DNA of 64,000 nt from Tigriopus japonicus. Taxonomy: Eukaryota; Arthropoda; Copepoda; Harpacticoida; Harpacticidae. The notes beneath the pieces are model-generated. The model was not told the origin of the DNA, did not search any database, and was given only the letters and a program-made list of their open reading frames with translations. A program made the position numbers and the translations under genes. Below are positions 11,746 through 22,537 of the stretch, piece by piece; within the stretch, counting starts at the first letter, position 1, and each line of letters opens with the position of its first letter. Location of the stretch: positions 8,671,550-8,735,549 of the forward strand of contig CM021318.1 of NCBI GenBank assembly GCA_010645155.1. The letters run 5' to 3'.

Positions 11746-12936
11746 ATGAGCCCCGTGATCTACAACGCATTCCGATATGGTTTGGTGTTGCTTTATCTTG
11801 GGACATTGTTTGTGGTTATTGGATATCATAACCCTTGGGTCGGATTCATCCGCTACCTAGGTTTGGGAATGGTGATCGTGGGTCTATTTCTTGTGTGCTG
11901 TGCAGTGGGTCAGAGCTGCTCCAGGTACTCCCAACGCCAAGTAAGCATTTTGATATTTTATAACACTAGCAAATGAGGGATGCGATTGATTGTGCTCATT
12001 TTCCTACAGCAATTGATGCAGGAAAGCCAGCAAATATCGACCGTTTCCAACAACGTTCGAGAGACAGTAAGCAAGACGAGTTTGCCGTCCTACAGCTTTG
12101 TGGTGAGTTCGCTTATATCTTTGCAAATACCGAACACTGCGGTTAATTTCTTTTTACAGATGAATTCTGACCTCCCAACTTATGAAGAAGCGGAATATTT
12201 GCGGCTAGATCCCAAATATCTGACTGAGCATTGGCTCAAGCGGCATAGCGTTCCCAAGGAATTCCAACCATACTTCTTTCCTCCTCAAACCTGGCCGTTG
12301 GATCAAACTTTCGTCCCCTCTCCCCCAGATGGCTCATTATTTGCCCAAAGTCTTGAAGTTACACCTAATGTCTTCCATACCATCAATGAATATACCGAAC
12401 AACCCTTGTCGCCACCACCACCTGCCTTTGCTCCAACATTAACACCATTACCTGGTGCAGTCGAAGACGAGTCCGATCGTTCTGTTCTCACAAGTGCATC
12501 TTCAACCCGCCGACCAATGACCACCACAACAAGAGTGCCTCTCCAACAACCGATCTTGGTCAATCGCTCATCTGCTTTAACACGACCTACCACCTCACGG
12601 CCGCACTTTGAGGACCTTCCTGAAATCGAGTTGATCCACTCCAACCCAATACCTCTTGCTTCCCAACAATTCTGGCCGATGCAGAGAGACGGAATTCGGG
12701 AGGAACATGGATTGCATTCTTTGTCCAGATCACCAAGTCCAACCCGCTCAGGCACAATCGTTGATCGATTTCATCCGCATCGAAATCGTTCAACACGGCT
12801 AAACTCTTCTTCGTCTTTTGAGTCTGAGTCCAGCCTTGCAGAGTCTGAGAGTTTCCCAACGGATGTTGAAGCTGAGTGTGAATCTCAACCCCACCTTGCA
12901 CAAGAAGATTGGCAACACTTTCAACGAGGGCAATAA
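11746..12936 (+). CDS. Two-pass membrane protein with a long Pro/Ser-rich cytoplasmic tail
   Basis: Family not recognised. Exons 11746-11940, 12010-12102 and 12160-12936 join in phase 0 to give 354 residues. Two hydrophobic segments lie near the N-terminus (YGLVLLYLGTLFVVIGY and YLGLGMVIVGLFLVCCAVG), with a short loop between. The tail contains LPTYEEAEYL, which resembles the LPxY/PPxY motifs that recruit WW-domain ubiquitin ligases, followed by Pro-rich stretches and Ser/acidic repeats near the end. The ATG at 11746 was preferred because it places the first helix near the N-terminus; an in-frame ATG at 11650 would add 32 residues. The second intron (57 bases) is in frame and stop-free. The stop codon lies inside an AATAAA. 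Confidence 0.7.
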
Positions 12937-12937
12937 A
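12932..12937 (+). terminator. Poly(A) signal overlapping a stop codon
   Basis: The stop TAA (12934-12936) lies inside AATAAA (12932-12937), implying a very short 3' UTR. The convergent nucleoside transporter ends 80 bases away. Confidence 0.55.
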
Positions 12938-13016
12938 ACGGTTTTCTAGTGATATAAATATATTTTCATTTGCGTTGCGTGAATCCAATATGGAAGGTGG
13001 ATAGATCCAATCCACG

Positions 13017-13285
13017 CTAGAGCATGTTCAATAAGAGGTAGCTGCCAAATGAGCCCGACGCTTGTCCAGCCACAAAAAGGGCTGTTAGCGCCAAATTAGC
13101 CGCTTCCTGGGCTTGAGGATTGGGCTGGAGTTTGGGGTTCATGGTGAGACAAGTGTTGCCAATGTAACCGACCGTGAATGACAGGGCAAACACCAACAAA
13201 CAGTAATCTATATCAAATCGAATAAGCACTGGAAGATGACGTGAATCTGGTGCCACATTGCAGTAGATGAAGAGTGGGATCAAGC
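13017..13285 (-). CDS. ENT alternative last exon B (distal)
   Basis: Same phase-1 acceptor position as exon A (GATTTAG) and homologous content (LIPLFIYCNV, FTVGYIGNTCLTMNPKL, ending YLLLNML). Only short motifs are shared with A, so the duplication is not recent. Confidence 0.8.
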
Positions 13286-15685
13286 CTAAATCGCGAGGTA
13301 CGTACAGTGTTTAAAAAGTAGCCTTACTACAATGTCAGAGTTCTAACCATTCATTTAGCATTCGAACACTTTACTTTATTAACTTTTATGGTTATTTAGG
13401 CTTTGAGCGGGGGAAATTGGTTTTTCCACTGGAAGAATGTATCTAAAATGACCAAGCATCCCTTTCAAAGGCCTTCTTTGAGAAAATATCCTGCTGTTGA
13501 GCCGCTGGCAATTCCCAAAACGATGGCCGAATTCATCAGTGTGGCTGCAAATTGCATTTGGGTTGCCGCCTCGTTAACCTTGGGAATCATGAGCATGACT
13601 ACGTTTCCAATGTACCCATTGGAGATTCCCAGACAAAGGACGTAACAGCAAAACGTAACATCTCCGTGGAATATCGTTGGCAGATTGCGTCGGATGGCAA
13701 TGTCTACATTGCAAAGCATCACACAAGGCACAAGAGCTGCAAAAAAATGCTCATTGAAAGCAGGACCCGGAAAAACATGTTAGTGCTAATTTCCCCGTCA
13801 GTAAAGTGTTCATGCTGTGACGTAGAATGAATGGCAGAGAACTGACTTGACTCTTCTTAAACACTGTACCAATGCGTAAAACGGTCACACTCATCAGGGT
13901 GAATTGTTCAAAACGTTTAATTCCGGGCCACTGAAGCCACGTGGCTGATGTTCGGCCGATGAGATCTCCAACATTGAAAAGTAGTACACTAGCCACAGGG
14001 GTGAAGAACTGGCGAGTCCAATGACTTTGAACTTGAGATCGGACTGAAAGTCAGCAAAAAGAAAGGGTTTACTTAGCGAGACAAGGTATATTGATTGCAG
14101 TTTCTAGTATTCTACACGTTACCAAGTGAAGTTATAGCTGGAAATACGGACAAAGTGGTTGCATAGTTGATGTAACCCGTGATAAAGTACATCCAACTAT
14201 TCTTGAAGATGGCTTTGTAACAGATGTGATCAACTTCGTCATTGTGGTCAATGTCTTGGTCGACCGACACTTTTCCTTCTCCATGGTACAAGAAGAATAT
14301 ATTGTTTGACATGCCAAAGAAGATGGCCACAGCTGCCAGAATCGACGCCAGAATCAAGCAAAAGCAAACGGGGCCCAAAATTATTGGTTCCACGTCAAAT
14401 ACAGTCAACAAAATGGCTGCTATAGCCGGAAGAACGCCACCCAAAGACTGTCCAGTCATGACACAACCAGCATAAATAGAAGGAAACCGACCAGAAACGC
14501 CAAATAGCGCACCCTGAAAAGGCATCGATACAATTAATGTGGTTTAATAGACATGAAATTTAGTCTTTGAGGTTTTCAATTGTTTACTTTAGAAGTGTTT
14601 TTAGTGTTTAAGAACATCATCAATCACATTTACCTGAAGAACATTGACGCCTACATTTAGAAGAACGACCATGAGTATCACAGTATGCAAATATCTATCT
14701 TGCCATTTGTCGCTGTTTGGCAGTGACAAAAGTAAAAGGCCCCCGAATGATGCAAAGAAAATGGCCAACGACCAAAAGATCCTCTTTCTGACACTGAAAT
14801 GAATTCAGTCAATAGAGGATTTTAAACCAAGCATGAAAAATTCGCCAATAGATGGCGTGAAAGAGGGGCCAAGTACTAAGCACTAAGCTCACAAGTCTTT
14901 TCTCTTTATTTGCCCAACCTTCCCCGTCATCTATTGGCGAATTTTTCAAGCTTGGTCTAAAATCCTCTATATCGTGCTATGAAATAAAAAACCCTCAATG
15001 GGAAAACATGTTCTTGATTCTTACCAAGCTCTCTGACCGAGCAAAGAGTGTATGATAGTGGTTATTGCACCAGGAACATTGCTGGCAATGGACAAGTAGC
15101 TGGGAAACGTTAATTGCATCTCAGTTGGTTTGTCGCCCCAAAAGCCACTCTGCTCATTGGCAGTCGAATTCAGATGATCCAAGGTGACGTTGCGAAATTT
15201 GTAATCCCAAAAGCTTGGTATGGACAACATTATGTTCCACGGCAACATGGTTATCATACCTAAATAGAGAAACGACCACCTGCAATCAAAAGTCAGTTCC
15301 TAGATTGTATTCAGTCAATGAATCAGCCAAAAAACTAGGAACGAGGAATTATATAGAGGAAGGACCACCAAATATTCCTTTATGCTCTAACCTGCCAAAG
15401 CTAGAGTTTAGTTAATTCTTGATGTACGAGTATTTCAGACAAGCCTTAAATGTGTAATATGTGTAATTAGTTCACATTGTTCTCCAAATTATACCTCAAA
15501 AACGCTTCTTACCGAACTAGGTTCCATTTGTCCTTTGGAGCAATGGTCTGGCCTTGTGGAGTTCTGGCAATGAGTGGAGTACGTTCGGACATGTTGTCAT
15601 CCATATCAGACTTGAAGGAACGTCGACTTGTTCCATGAGTGGAACCAAGAACACCGTCAGGAGATTCAATAGGAGAGTAGGGCAT
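13017..15685 (-). CDS. Equilibrative nucleoside transporter (SLC29 family)
   Basis: Facilitative carrier moving nucleosides across membranes. Exons on the minus strand are 15685-15513, 15279-15025, 14793-14634, 14513-14123 and 14043-13870, followed by one of two last exons (13736-13465 or 13285-13017). Both choices keep the frame, giving 474 or 473 residues. Family signatures are visible: KDKWNLVRWSFLYLGMITML with PWN after the cytoplasmic N-terminus, GALFGVSGRFPSIYAGCVMT in the middle, TRQFFTPVASVLLFNVGDLI with GR, then RIALVPCVMLCNV or RIGLIPLFIYCNV, and GYIGN before the last helix. The ATG at 15685 follows an in-frame TGA. The second intron carries a MITE-like inverted repeat. Confidence 0.92.
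13375..13380 (-). terminator. Poly(A) signal between the two ENT last exons
   Basis: The plus strand reads TTTATT, giving AATAAA on the minus strand, between the stop of exon A (13465) and the acceptor of exon B (13286). This supports use of A as a real terminal exon. Confidence 0.6.
13465..13736 (-). CDS. ENT alternative last exon A (proximal)
   Basis: Entered by a phase-1 acceptor (TTTTTGCAG, just above 13736) and encoding the last two helices (LVPCVMLCNV, SNGYIGNVVMLMIPKV, ending LKEGL). It has its own stop and a minus-strand AATAAA 85 bases beyond it, so it can serve as a complete 3' end. Confidence 0.8.
14812..14970. mobile_element. MITE-like element with 43-base terminal inverted repeats
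   Basis: Arms 14812-14854 and 14928-14970 are inverted copies with only 2 mismatches in 43, separated by 73 bases. Both ends adjoin TA, which fits a Tc1/mariner-type target, although the boundary is ambiguous because TA lies within the arms. There is no coding capacity. It sits in an intron of the nucleoside transporter. Confidence 0.75.
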
Positions 15686-17082
15686 ATCCACCACTCAGAT
15701 CCTGTGGCGCCCAAGGGTCTGAAATGTCGTGAAAATCCAGTTTTCACTACGTCAGACTATAAATTTATGAAGTAAACGTACATGCATTCCAAGGCGTTTA
15801 CTCCATTAAAACGTTCAGAATTTGAGACTTTGGAACCTTCCTGGCATGTGCTTACCTGAAGGAGGGAGCTTTCTTTTCACGTAATTTTGGTATGGTTTCA
15901 AACACTTTTAAGTCTGTTGGATTAATGTATTGCTCAAAACTCAGGAAGAATTCACTTCAAACTGGAGAGAAAAATCAAATCTTAGTGGGGCAATAGCTTT
16001 TTTCGGATCTCGGCTTAAACTGGTTTCCAGCATGTCTTGTGGATAGTACGGGGTCTATTGCTATGAACTTAAGCACAAGAGTACCAGTTTTGATCTCAGC
16101 ACTATCCTGATTTCTGGATAGTTATGTCCTTAAGAAGCGTGCATTCAGCAAAAATAACATACGCCACGAAACAAGAATGTTTTTGAACAGTGTATGACTC
16201 AAAATTAATTTCGCCTACTTGACACAACATAAGTATTAACTCAAGATGAAAGGATAATTTTCCCATAGTAGATGTCATAAAATATACAACATTAAAAAGA
16301 GGCAATTTTTATACTACTTTTGTAAACTGGATATACTTTCAATTGGCATTTCCAATCCAGTTCTGTCCCCTGAAATCTCTTGAAAAAAGTATGTCATATT
16401 TGTGCATCTTGTTTGTTACATTGTCGAGTAACTAATGAAAGTTCAAGATTACTAAGAGATCTCAAGCCTTTTAATTTCCAATTTAAATCCTTTACGAGTT
16501 GAAATTCTCAAAGCTGTACATAGTACATATCATAGGATGTGATTTTCATGAACCTTCAAATTGGTTTGGGAAGAAAAAGGCGGCTGTCAAAATTTGAAGC
16601 CTTTTAGGCAAAAACTTGCGATTGGAAAAGAACCAATTTTGCTCGGACTGCATGCAATTTTGTTCATGCATTCCTGAGTTGACTATGAGACATCTCATTG
16701 TATCGTCATGACTGATTCTTGCTCGTTGAGCATCTAAGAATTAAGATGCAAAGGGTGATAGAAAACAATGGATGTATTATTCTTTTATCAGATCTATCGC
16801 TCACTTCACATTGATTTTAAGGGTCACACGGAATAAACATCGATCATATCGCTCTCGATGAAGGTTATATTCGCAAAATAGGAAATTCGCTTGCCCAGTG
16901 TTTGAATCAATGGACAAGAACAACAAAAACACCAGAAATAATACTCGTTGTAAAGGGACATTCTTTGCCAGAGACGTCTTTTTCTGAAGGAAAAAAGGGC
17001 TCTTCGTCGCGGTGTGATAGTTGCAGTGTTGCTGCCAAACCAGAAAAGGGTCAGACCCACAAATTCATAGTGTTTCCCCGCT
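15686..17082. other. Intergenic, no gene seen
   Basis: AT-rich spacer between the start of the nucleoside transporter and the 3' end of tropomyosin, both on the minus strand. It should contain the transporter promoter and the tropomyosin 3' UTR. No tropomyosin poly(A) signal could be assigned with confidence. Confidence 0.4.
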
Positions 17083-19084
17083 TCATTGGTTGATGAACAA
17101 GTCAAAGGTCTGATCGACCTCATCGTTGACGTTTTGGGTCTTGGTCTTCTCTTGCACGAGATCGTTCATGATGTTATCAATGCGAAGGTTAAGTTTCTGT
17201 ACCGTCTTCTCGCCATACTCGGCCCTGCAAGATTATGAAAAACGTTGTATAATCGGCAAGCGTGACGTGCTTTATCTGTTTGTTACAACATCAGGATCAA
17301 CTGGAAAAAAATCTTGTTGGTCCAGGGAATGTCATAGAATGCAAGAGAAGTGTTGTGGAAATCTCATGGCGAACAAATGACAACTTTGGACGCAGAATCA
17401 ATCTATTCATGATTATTAGTTACGAACTCGGATGTACTTAAAAGTTAATGGCACAGTTTTCCAGCAATTCACCATGTTTTTTCTCGGTGATTGAGTTTCA
17501 ATGAACTAACGCAAACGAGATTTGCTAAAGACACATGTGTTTGCCGCCGGTTGTACTTGACGAGTTCGTCATAATACGTTGACTGGGCCCCATTGGGCCT
17601 TAGAAAAATGAATTGCAACGAAGTGAAAAAAAGTTGAGTTCATTTGCCCTCCCCAAAAAAGATGGACAACCTTGATGTTGTAAAGGAAACAGACGCAAAA
17701 TTTCAAATTGACCAAGAAACATGAAGGTCGTCTTTTACGTTATTCAAGGTTCCATCTGTTTCTTCCTCAACTCCAAATGGGTGGAGAGCTTCTTCAAACG
17801 CTAGAGTAGTATTATTTCACACTTAGCAAATATGATACCTTGAAGTTAATGCTTAAAGAAACAATGAGGCTATCTCCAGAGTGAATCAAAAGGTCATATG
17901 TTTTGTGTTTGGCGATGCAAGCTTAAAGCATACTTCATCAATGGACTTCCACCCTTTTTGAGACTTTTTAACGTTTTCAGGCTTCTAAAAGATGTCATAC
18001 GAATGTCAGCTTCTACGTAATAGATGTTCAGCCAAAAATTTGGTTAGAAATGTTCTAACAGGCTTAAAGTACGCTTGAAGTCAATAACATAAGCATACTT
18101 GTAGCGTATCTTCGTCTAGACAAAACATTTGAGCTAATGTCCCTTGACTTTTGACCAAACTGACCTGGATTCTGCGTTCTTCAGCCTTTCTGCGAGGGTT
18201 CGCATTTGTTTTTTGTATTCCTCCTCGCGTTGTTGGGCCTTCTCCTCAGCCACTTCCAAGGCCTTCAGACTCTCACCAATCATGCGAAGTTCCTCTTCCA
18301 GGTCAACAATCTTATTCTCACCCGTGCTGGCACGCTCTTCAGCACGCTGAAGGTCACCTTCAACCATGGCCAGCTTTCGAGCTACTTCGTCATATTTAAT
18401 GTCACTTTCTTCCACCATTTGCTTCGCTTCTTTTACTTGATTCTCAAGGATATCAATGCCTGAAAAATAAACCAGATCGTTGGAGGAGCTCTGAAGGCTG
18501 GATTCAATCTCTAAAGAGTGTACTCACGGCCTTCGTCAATCATGTTCTTGGTTTCCAAAGTCTTGATGGCACGATTGATCTCATCAGCGCGATTGGAAGC
18601 GTCATTAAGCTCGGTGGTGGTCACGGTGAGTTTCTTCTCACTTCGATCAAGTTCGTCCTCCAAAAGAACCAATTTCCGCTTCAAGGCTTGAATCTCGCCT
18701 TCAGCCAACTTTTTTAGTGAATCATTGAAATTAGTTGAAGGAGACTAGATTAATGTGGATAGCCCGATTCATACCTGGAAGGACTTGTCTTTCTCGTCCA
18801 ATTTATTGGTGGTGGTCGTGAGCTTCTCCAAAGTGGTGTCAAGATCATTCTCAACGTGTTGCATCTTCTTCTGGAGTTCACGAACCTAAAAATAAGTCCA
18901 TCAAAGCGAGGTTTAACGACTACAACAGTAATATTTCCCCAAGTGTTTTTGGGCTTACATGTTCTTCAGTTCTTTCCGCTCTTCGATTGGCCTCTTGAGC
19001 CTCGGAATCCAATTGCTCAGCCCTGGCCAAGGAGTTTTCCGTCTCGGATTTGAGACTTTGCATCTTCTTTTTAATGGCGTCCAT
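17083..19084 (-). CDS. Tropomyosin, long (muscle-type) isoform
   Basis: Coiled-coil protein that lies along actin filaments and regulates myosin access. Exons are 19084-18959, 18885-18775, 18708-18528, 18459-18165 and 17224-17083, giving exactly 284 residues, the canonical length. It begins [12 protein letters not shown] and contains [20 protein letters not shown] and [15 protein letters not shown], all strongly tropomyosin-like. The last exon is separated by a 0.94-kb intron and encodes [20 protein letters not shown], ending [10 protein letters not shown]. This tail diverges from the usual arthropod C-terminus. No competing last exon was recognised in the intron. The 5' UTR and promoter lie above 19084. 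Confidence 0.95.
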
Positions 19085-20110
19085 GATGAAAACCGCAGAT
19101 CGTCCAACTTAGGCGTTCCAAATCAAATCAGATTTAAGGGGATATCCCGTGGATGGAGAAGAACGGACCACGGGGACTAGAAAAGCAAGAATCAGACGAT
19201 ATTTTCCCTGAAGTTGTTTCCTAAGGAATGTTTTTATGTTCATTACCTCAAAGGTGGTGTGAGAGTGATTTCTTTGGGAGCACCTCCAATGAATGCTGGA
19301 TCCAATCCTGGAGAACGAGAACTCAAGGGAAAGCTCGTCCTTCTCATGCCAGCCTATTTTCAGCTCTGGCCTTAAAAGGCCATGAACATATGTACATACC
19401 TAGTCTTCAACATTAGTTCAACAACATTCACCTTTTTGATTTAAAAACGTATAAAACTCATGATTCAAAATGATCTTAGTCATGAATTTTCCATCATAGT
19501 TGTAAGATTATGCGATTTGTTTGACATAGTTTTAGATCTACCTATGCTCAGGTCTGGCTGAAGGTGAAGATTCCCTTTTAAAGACGTGGCTTCCAAGATT
19601 TGGGCAAAGAGGGCCCGGGTTTAAATGCCAAACGGACAGATCTTGGGAAATTCCCAAGAATTGCATCGCTCTCATCTCATTTTCATTCTTCTCTTTCGCT
19701 CTGGAGGTCTGTGGAATTAGATTGAAATGTTCACAGGTTCATTACAAGGGTGAGAGTTAGTCTTGGTTTTGCAGACAGACTCTGGGATAGAATACGTTAG
19801 TCATGATGGCTATTTTGTTACGTGAAGTGTTAACAAAGGTCAAACCAATTTTCGAAAGGAACAAAAATCTATTATTATGGCACTTAAGATTCTAAATCAA
19901 TTTGATAGAATCATGAACAATCATAGAATGCAAACAGATGGAACCTCGTAGTAATCAAGGTAGAAAATATCAATTCTAATTCGAGCGTACTCTTGATCAA
20001 CCACCGATTCAAACTTTGGACTTTGGATCTGATTTTTCATTTCCCTTCTCAATGCCAAGCACTCAAAACTTAACAACATCCAATCATATTTTATTACCTA
20101 GAGAACTAGT
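19085..20110. other. Tropomyosin upstream region, no gene seen
   Basis: Presumed promoter and 5' UTR of tropomyosin followed by AT-rich spacer. No coding sequence was recognised. Confidence 0.4.
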
Positions 20111-20734
20111 TTGCTTTGGATTTGAGCAGTCATAAAATTCATATCTTCTGCGTGATTCGCATTACCACCCCATCTCATGTGCCCATCCCAAAGCAATGTA
20201 GCAGGTTTGAGGTGGCCAAGGAAAGGCCAATTGGGACTGAGAATCTACTTTATATCTCAACATGTTAGTTTACCACGTTTGACGACGATGAGAAGGAGGC
20301 TGAAGAATGCCCTTGCTAAGCCACCTTCTCAGGTGGCCAAGGCTTCAGGGCCAGTCAGTCACCTTGTTCCCCTTATAGATCATTGAGAAAGTCGGTTCCG
20401 TTGGGAAGAGTAATGCTCATAAACACTACATTCATATGAGCAATCGAAGATGCATCTGAGCACCAAAAATAGCACCGTTTGCCCCTCTGTTGATGTGTTC
20501 TATTGAAAATAACATAGGACCTAACCTGAGGGAAATAGCAAAATAAAGTGGAAAAATGATACTCTCTAAATTTGTGCCTGAAGATTAAAAGAACCGGAAG
20601 TTTAAATGACGGGCACGTGGGAATTTAACAATAGACTGAATAAAAGATGCCTGAAAGTGTTCTCCCTCATCCTCGACTATGGAAAGATAATATTCGTCAA
20701 TCTAGCTAGTTATGTGATGTGTACAGGGTGTCAA
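20111..20734. repeat. Direct repeat, left copy (about 620 bases)
   Basis: Matches 21355-21976 with scattered substitutions, about 3% by eye, and begins TGCTTTGGATTTGAGCAGTC in both. It ends in TACAGGGTGTC, the same terminal motif as the element that begins at the end of the right copy, and then runs into the N gap. Confidence 0.9.
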
Positions 20735-21354
20735 NNNNNNNNNNNNNNNNNNNNNNNNNNNNNNNNNNNNNNNNNNNNNNNNNNNNNNNNNNNNNNNNNN
20801 NNNNNNNNNNNNNNNNNNNNNNNNNNNNNNNNNNNNNNNNNNNNNNNNNNNNNNNNNNNNNNNNNNNNNNNNNNNNNNNNNNNNNNNNNNNNNNNNNNNN
20901 NNNNNNNNNNNNNNNNNNNNNNNNNNNNNNNNNNNNNNNNNNNNNNNNNNNNNNNNNNNNNNNNNNNNNNNNNNNNNNNNNNNNNNNNNNNNNNNNNNNN
21001 NNNNNNNNNNNNNNNNNNNNNNNNNNNNNNNNNNNNNNNNNNNNNNNNNNNNNNNNNNNNNNNNNNNNNNNNNNNNNNNNNNNNNNNNNNNNNNNNNNNN
21101 NNNNNNNNNNNNNNNNNNNNNNNNNNNNNNNNNNNNNNNNNNNNNNNNNNNNNNNNNNNNNNNNNNNNNNNNNNNNNNNNNNNNNNNNNNNNNNNNNNNN
21201 NNNNNNNNNNNNNNNNNNNNNNNNNNNNNNNNNNNNNNNNNNNNNNNNNNNNNNNNNNNNNNNNNNNNNNNNNNNNNNNNNNNNNNNNNNNNNNNNNNNN
21301 NNNNNNNNNNNNNNNNNNNNNNNNNNNNNNNNNNNNNNNNNNNNNNNNNNNNNN
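20735..21354. other. Assembly gap (620 N)
   Basis: An undetermined run lying exactly between the two copies of a direct repeat. Frames crossing it are meaningless. Confidence 1.
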
Positions 21355-21976
21355 TGCTTTGGATTTGAGCAGTCATAAAATTCATATCTTCTGCGTGATT
21401 CGCATCACCACCCCATCTCATGTGCCCATCCCAAAGCAATGTAGCAGGTTTGAGGTGGCCAAGGAAAGGCCAATTGGGACTGAGAATCTACTTTATATCT
21501 CAACATGTTAGTTCAACACATTTGACGACGATGAGAAGGAGGCTGAAGAATGCCCATGCTAAGCCACCTTTTCAGGTGGCCAAGGCTTCAGGGCCAGTCA
21601 GTCACCTTGTTCCCCTTATAGATCATTGAGAAAGTCGGTTCCGTTGGGAAGTGTAATGCTCATAGACACTACATTCATATGAGCAATCGAAGATGCATCT
21701 GAGCACCAAAAATAGCACCGTTTGCCCCTCTGTTGATGTGTTCTATTGAAAATAACATAAGACCTAACCTGAGGGAAATAGCAAAATAAAGTGGAAAAAT
21801 GATACTCTTTAAATTTGTGCCTGAAGATAAAAAGAATCGGAAATTAAAATGCCGGGCACGTGGGAATTTAACAATAGACTGAATAAAAGATGCCTGAAAG
21901 TGTTCTCCCTCATCCTCGACTATGGAAAGATAATGTTCGTCAATCTAGCTAGTTATGCGATGTGTACAGGGTGTCT
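21355..21976. repeat. Direct repeat, right copy (about 622 bases)
   Basis: Starts at the first base after the gap and aligns with 20111-20734 throughout. A 69-codon open frame (from 21420, and from 20177 in the left copy) persists in both, but it has no recognisable domain and is probably incidental. Confidence 0.9.
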
Positions 21977-22535
21977 ACAAAATTGATGGTGCACCACTTG
22001 GATGATTGCCATTCAGATCAAAAACAAGTTATAAATTGCATAATTTGAAAGGTTAAATATACTTTGAAAGTTCTTATTTGATTGAAAACCATGATTTTGA
22101 AACCCTGAGGAAATTGAAAGAACTATAGAGTCGCCAAGAAAGTTGGCCAGAACGGTATCTGAAAAATTATTCAGGAACGCCAATTACGTGCTCCAGAATG
22201 CCCTTAAATTGTCTAAAAACAACGCAAGCTCTTTCAGGAGAAAAAAGAGCCATCATAGAAGAGTACCGACCAAAAATCTGTCAAACAATAAAGAATTTTG
22301 GCAAATATGAGCTTACTTCTGAACCGTGTGTTCCAAAAGTTGACCAAGCAATATCAAATATAAAAAGTTCATGCCCACAAACCAAATAAAATAAGTTGAA
22401 GAATTTGGTATCAGAAATTCAAAAAGTCCAACTTGTTGGCAATGAAAAGATGATCGTCTTTAAAGACGCATTTTTTTATAATTTTTAGTTATTAAAATCT
22501 ATTTTTCAATACACCCTCAATTCCTGGACACCCTG
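21967..22535. mobile_element. Short non-autonomous Tc1/mariner-like element
   Basis: The ends CAGGGTGTCTA (from 21967) and, on the other strand, CAGGGTGTCCA (from 22535) are inverted repeats, and both are flanked by TA (21965-21966 and 22536-22537). The element is 569 bases and has no transposase; the longest frame (22198-22389) is only 63 codons. Confidence 0.7.
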
Positions 22536-22537
22536 TA

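Noticed and set aside
11389..11829. 146-codon minus-strand frame
   Set aside because: No recognisable domain, no splice support, and it overlaps the start of the plus-strand membrane-protein gene.
12303..13015. Minus-strand frames opposite the membrane-protein tail
   Set aside because: Shadows of the plus-strand coding exon; they lack splice sites that would join the ENT gene.
20177..20386. A 69-codon frame conserved in both repeat copies (20177 and 21420)
   Set aside because: The copies are about 97% alike anyway, so frame conservation carries little weight; no domain or codon signal is visible.
20606..21511. Long open frames of 200-300 codons across 20606-21511
   Set aside because: They consist almost entirely of the N gap.
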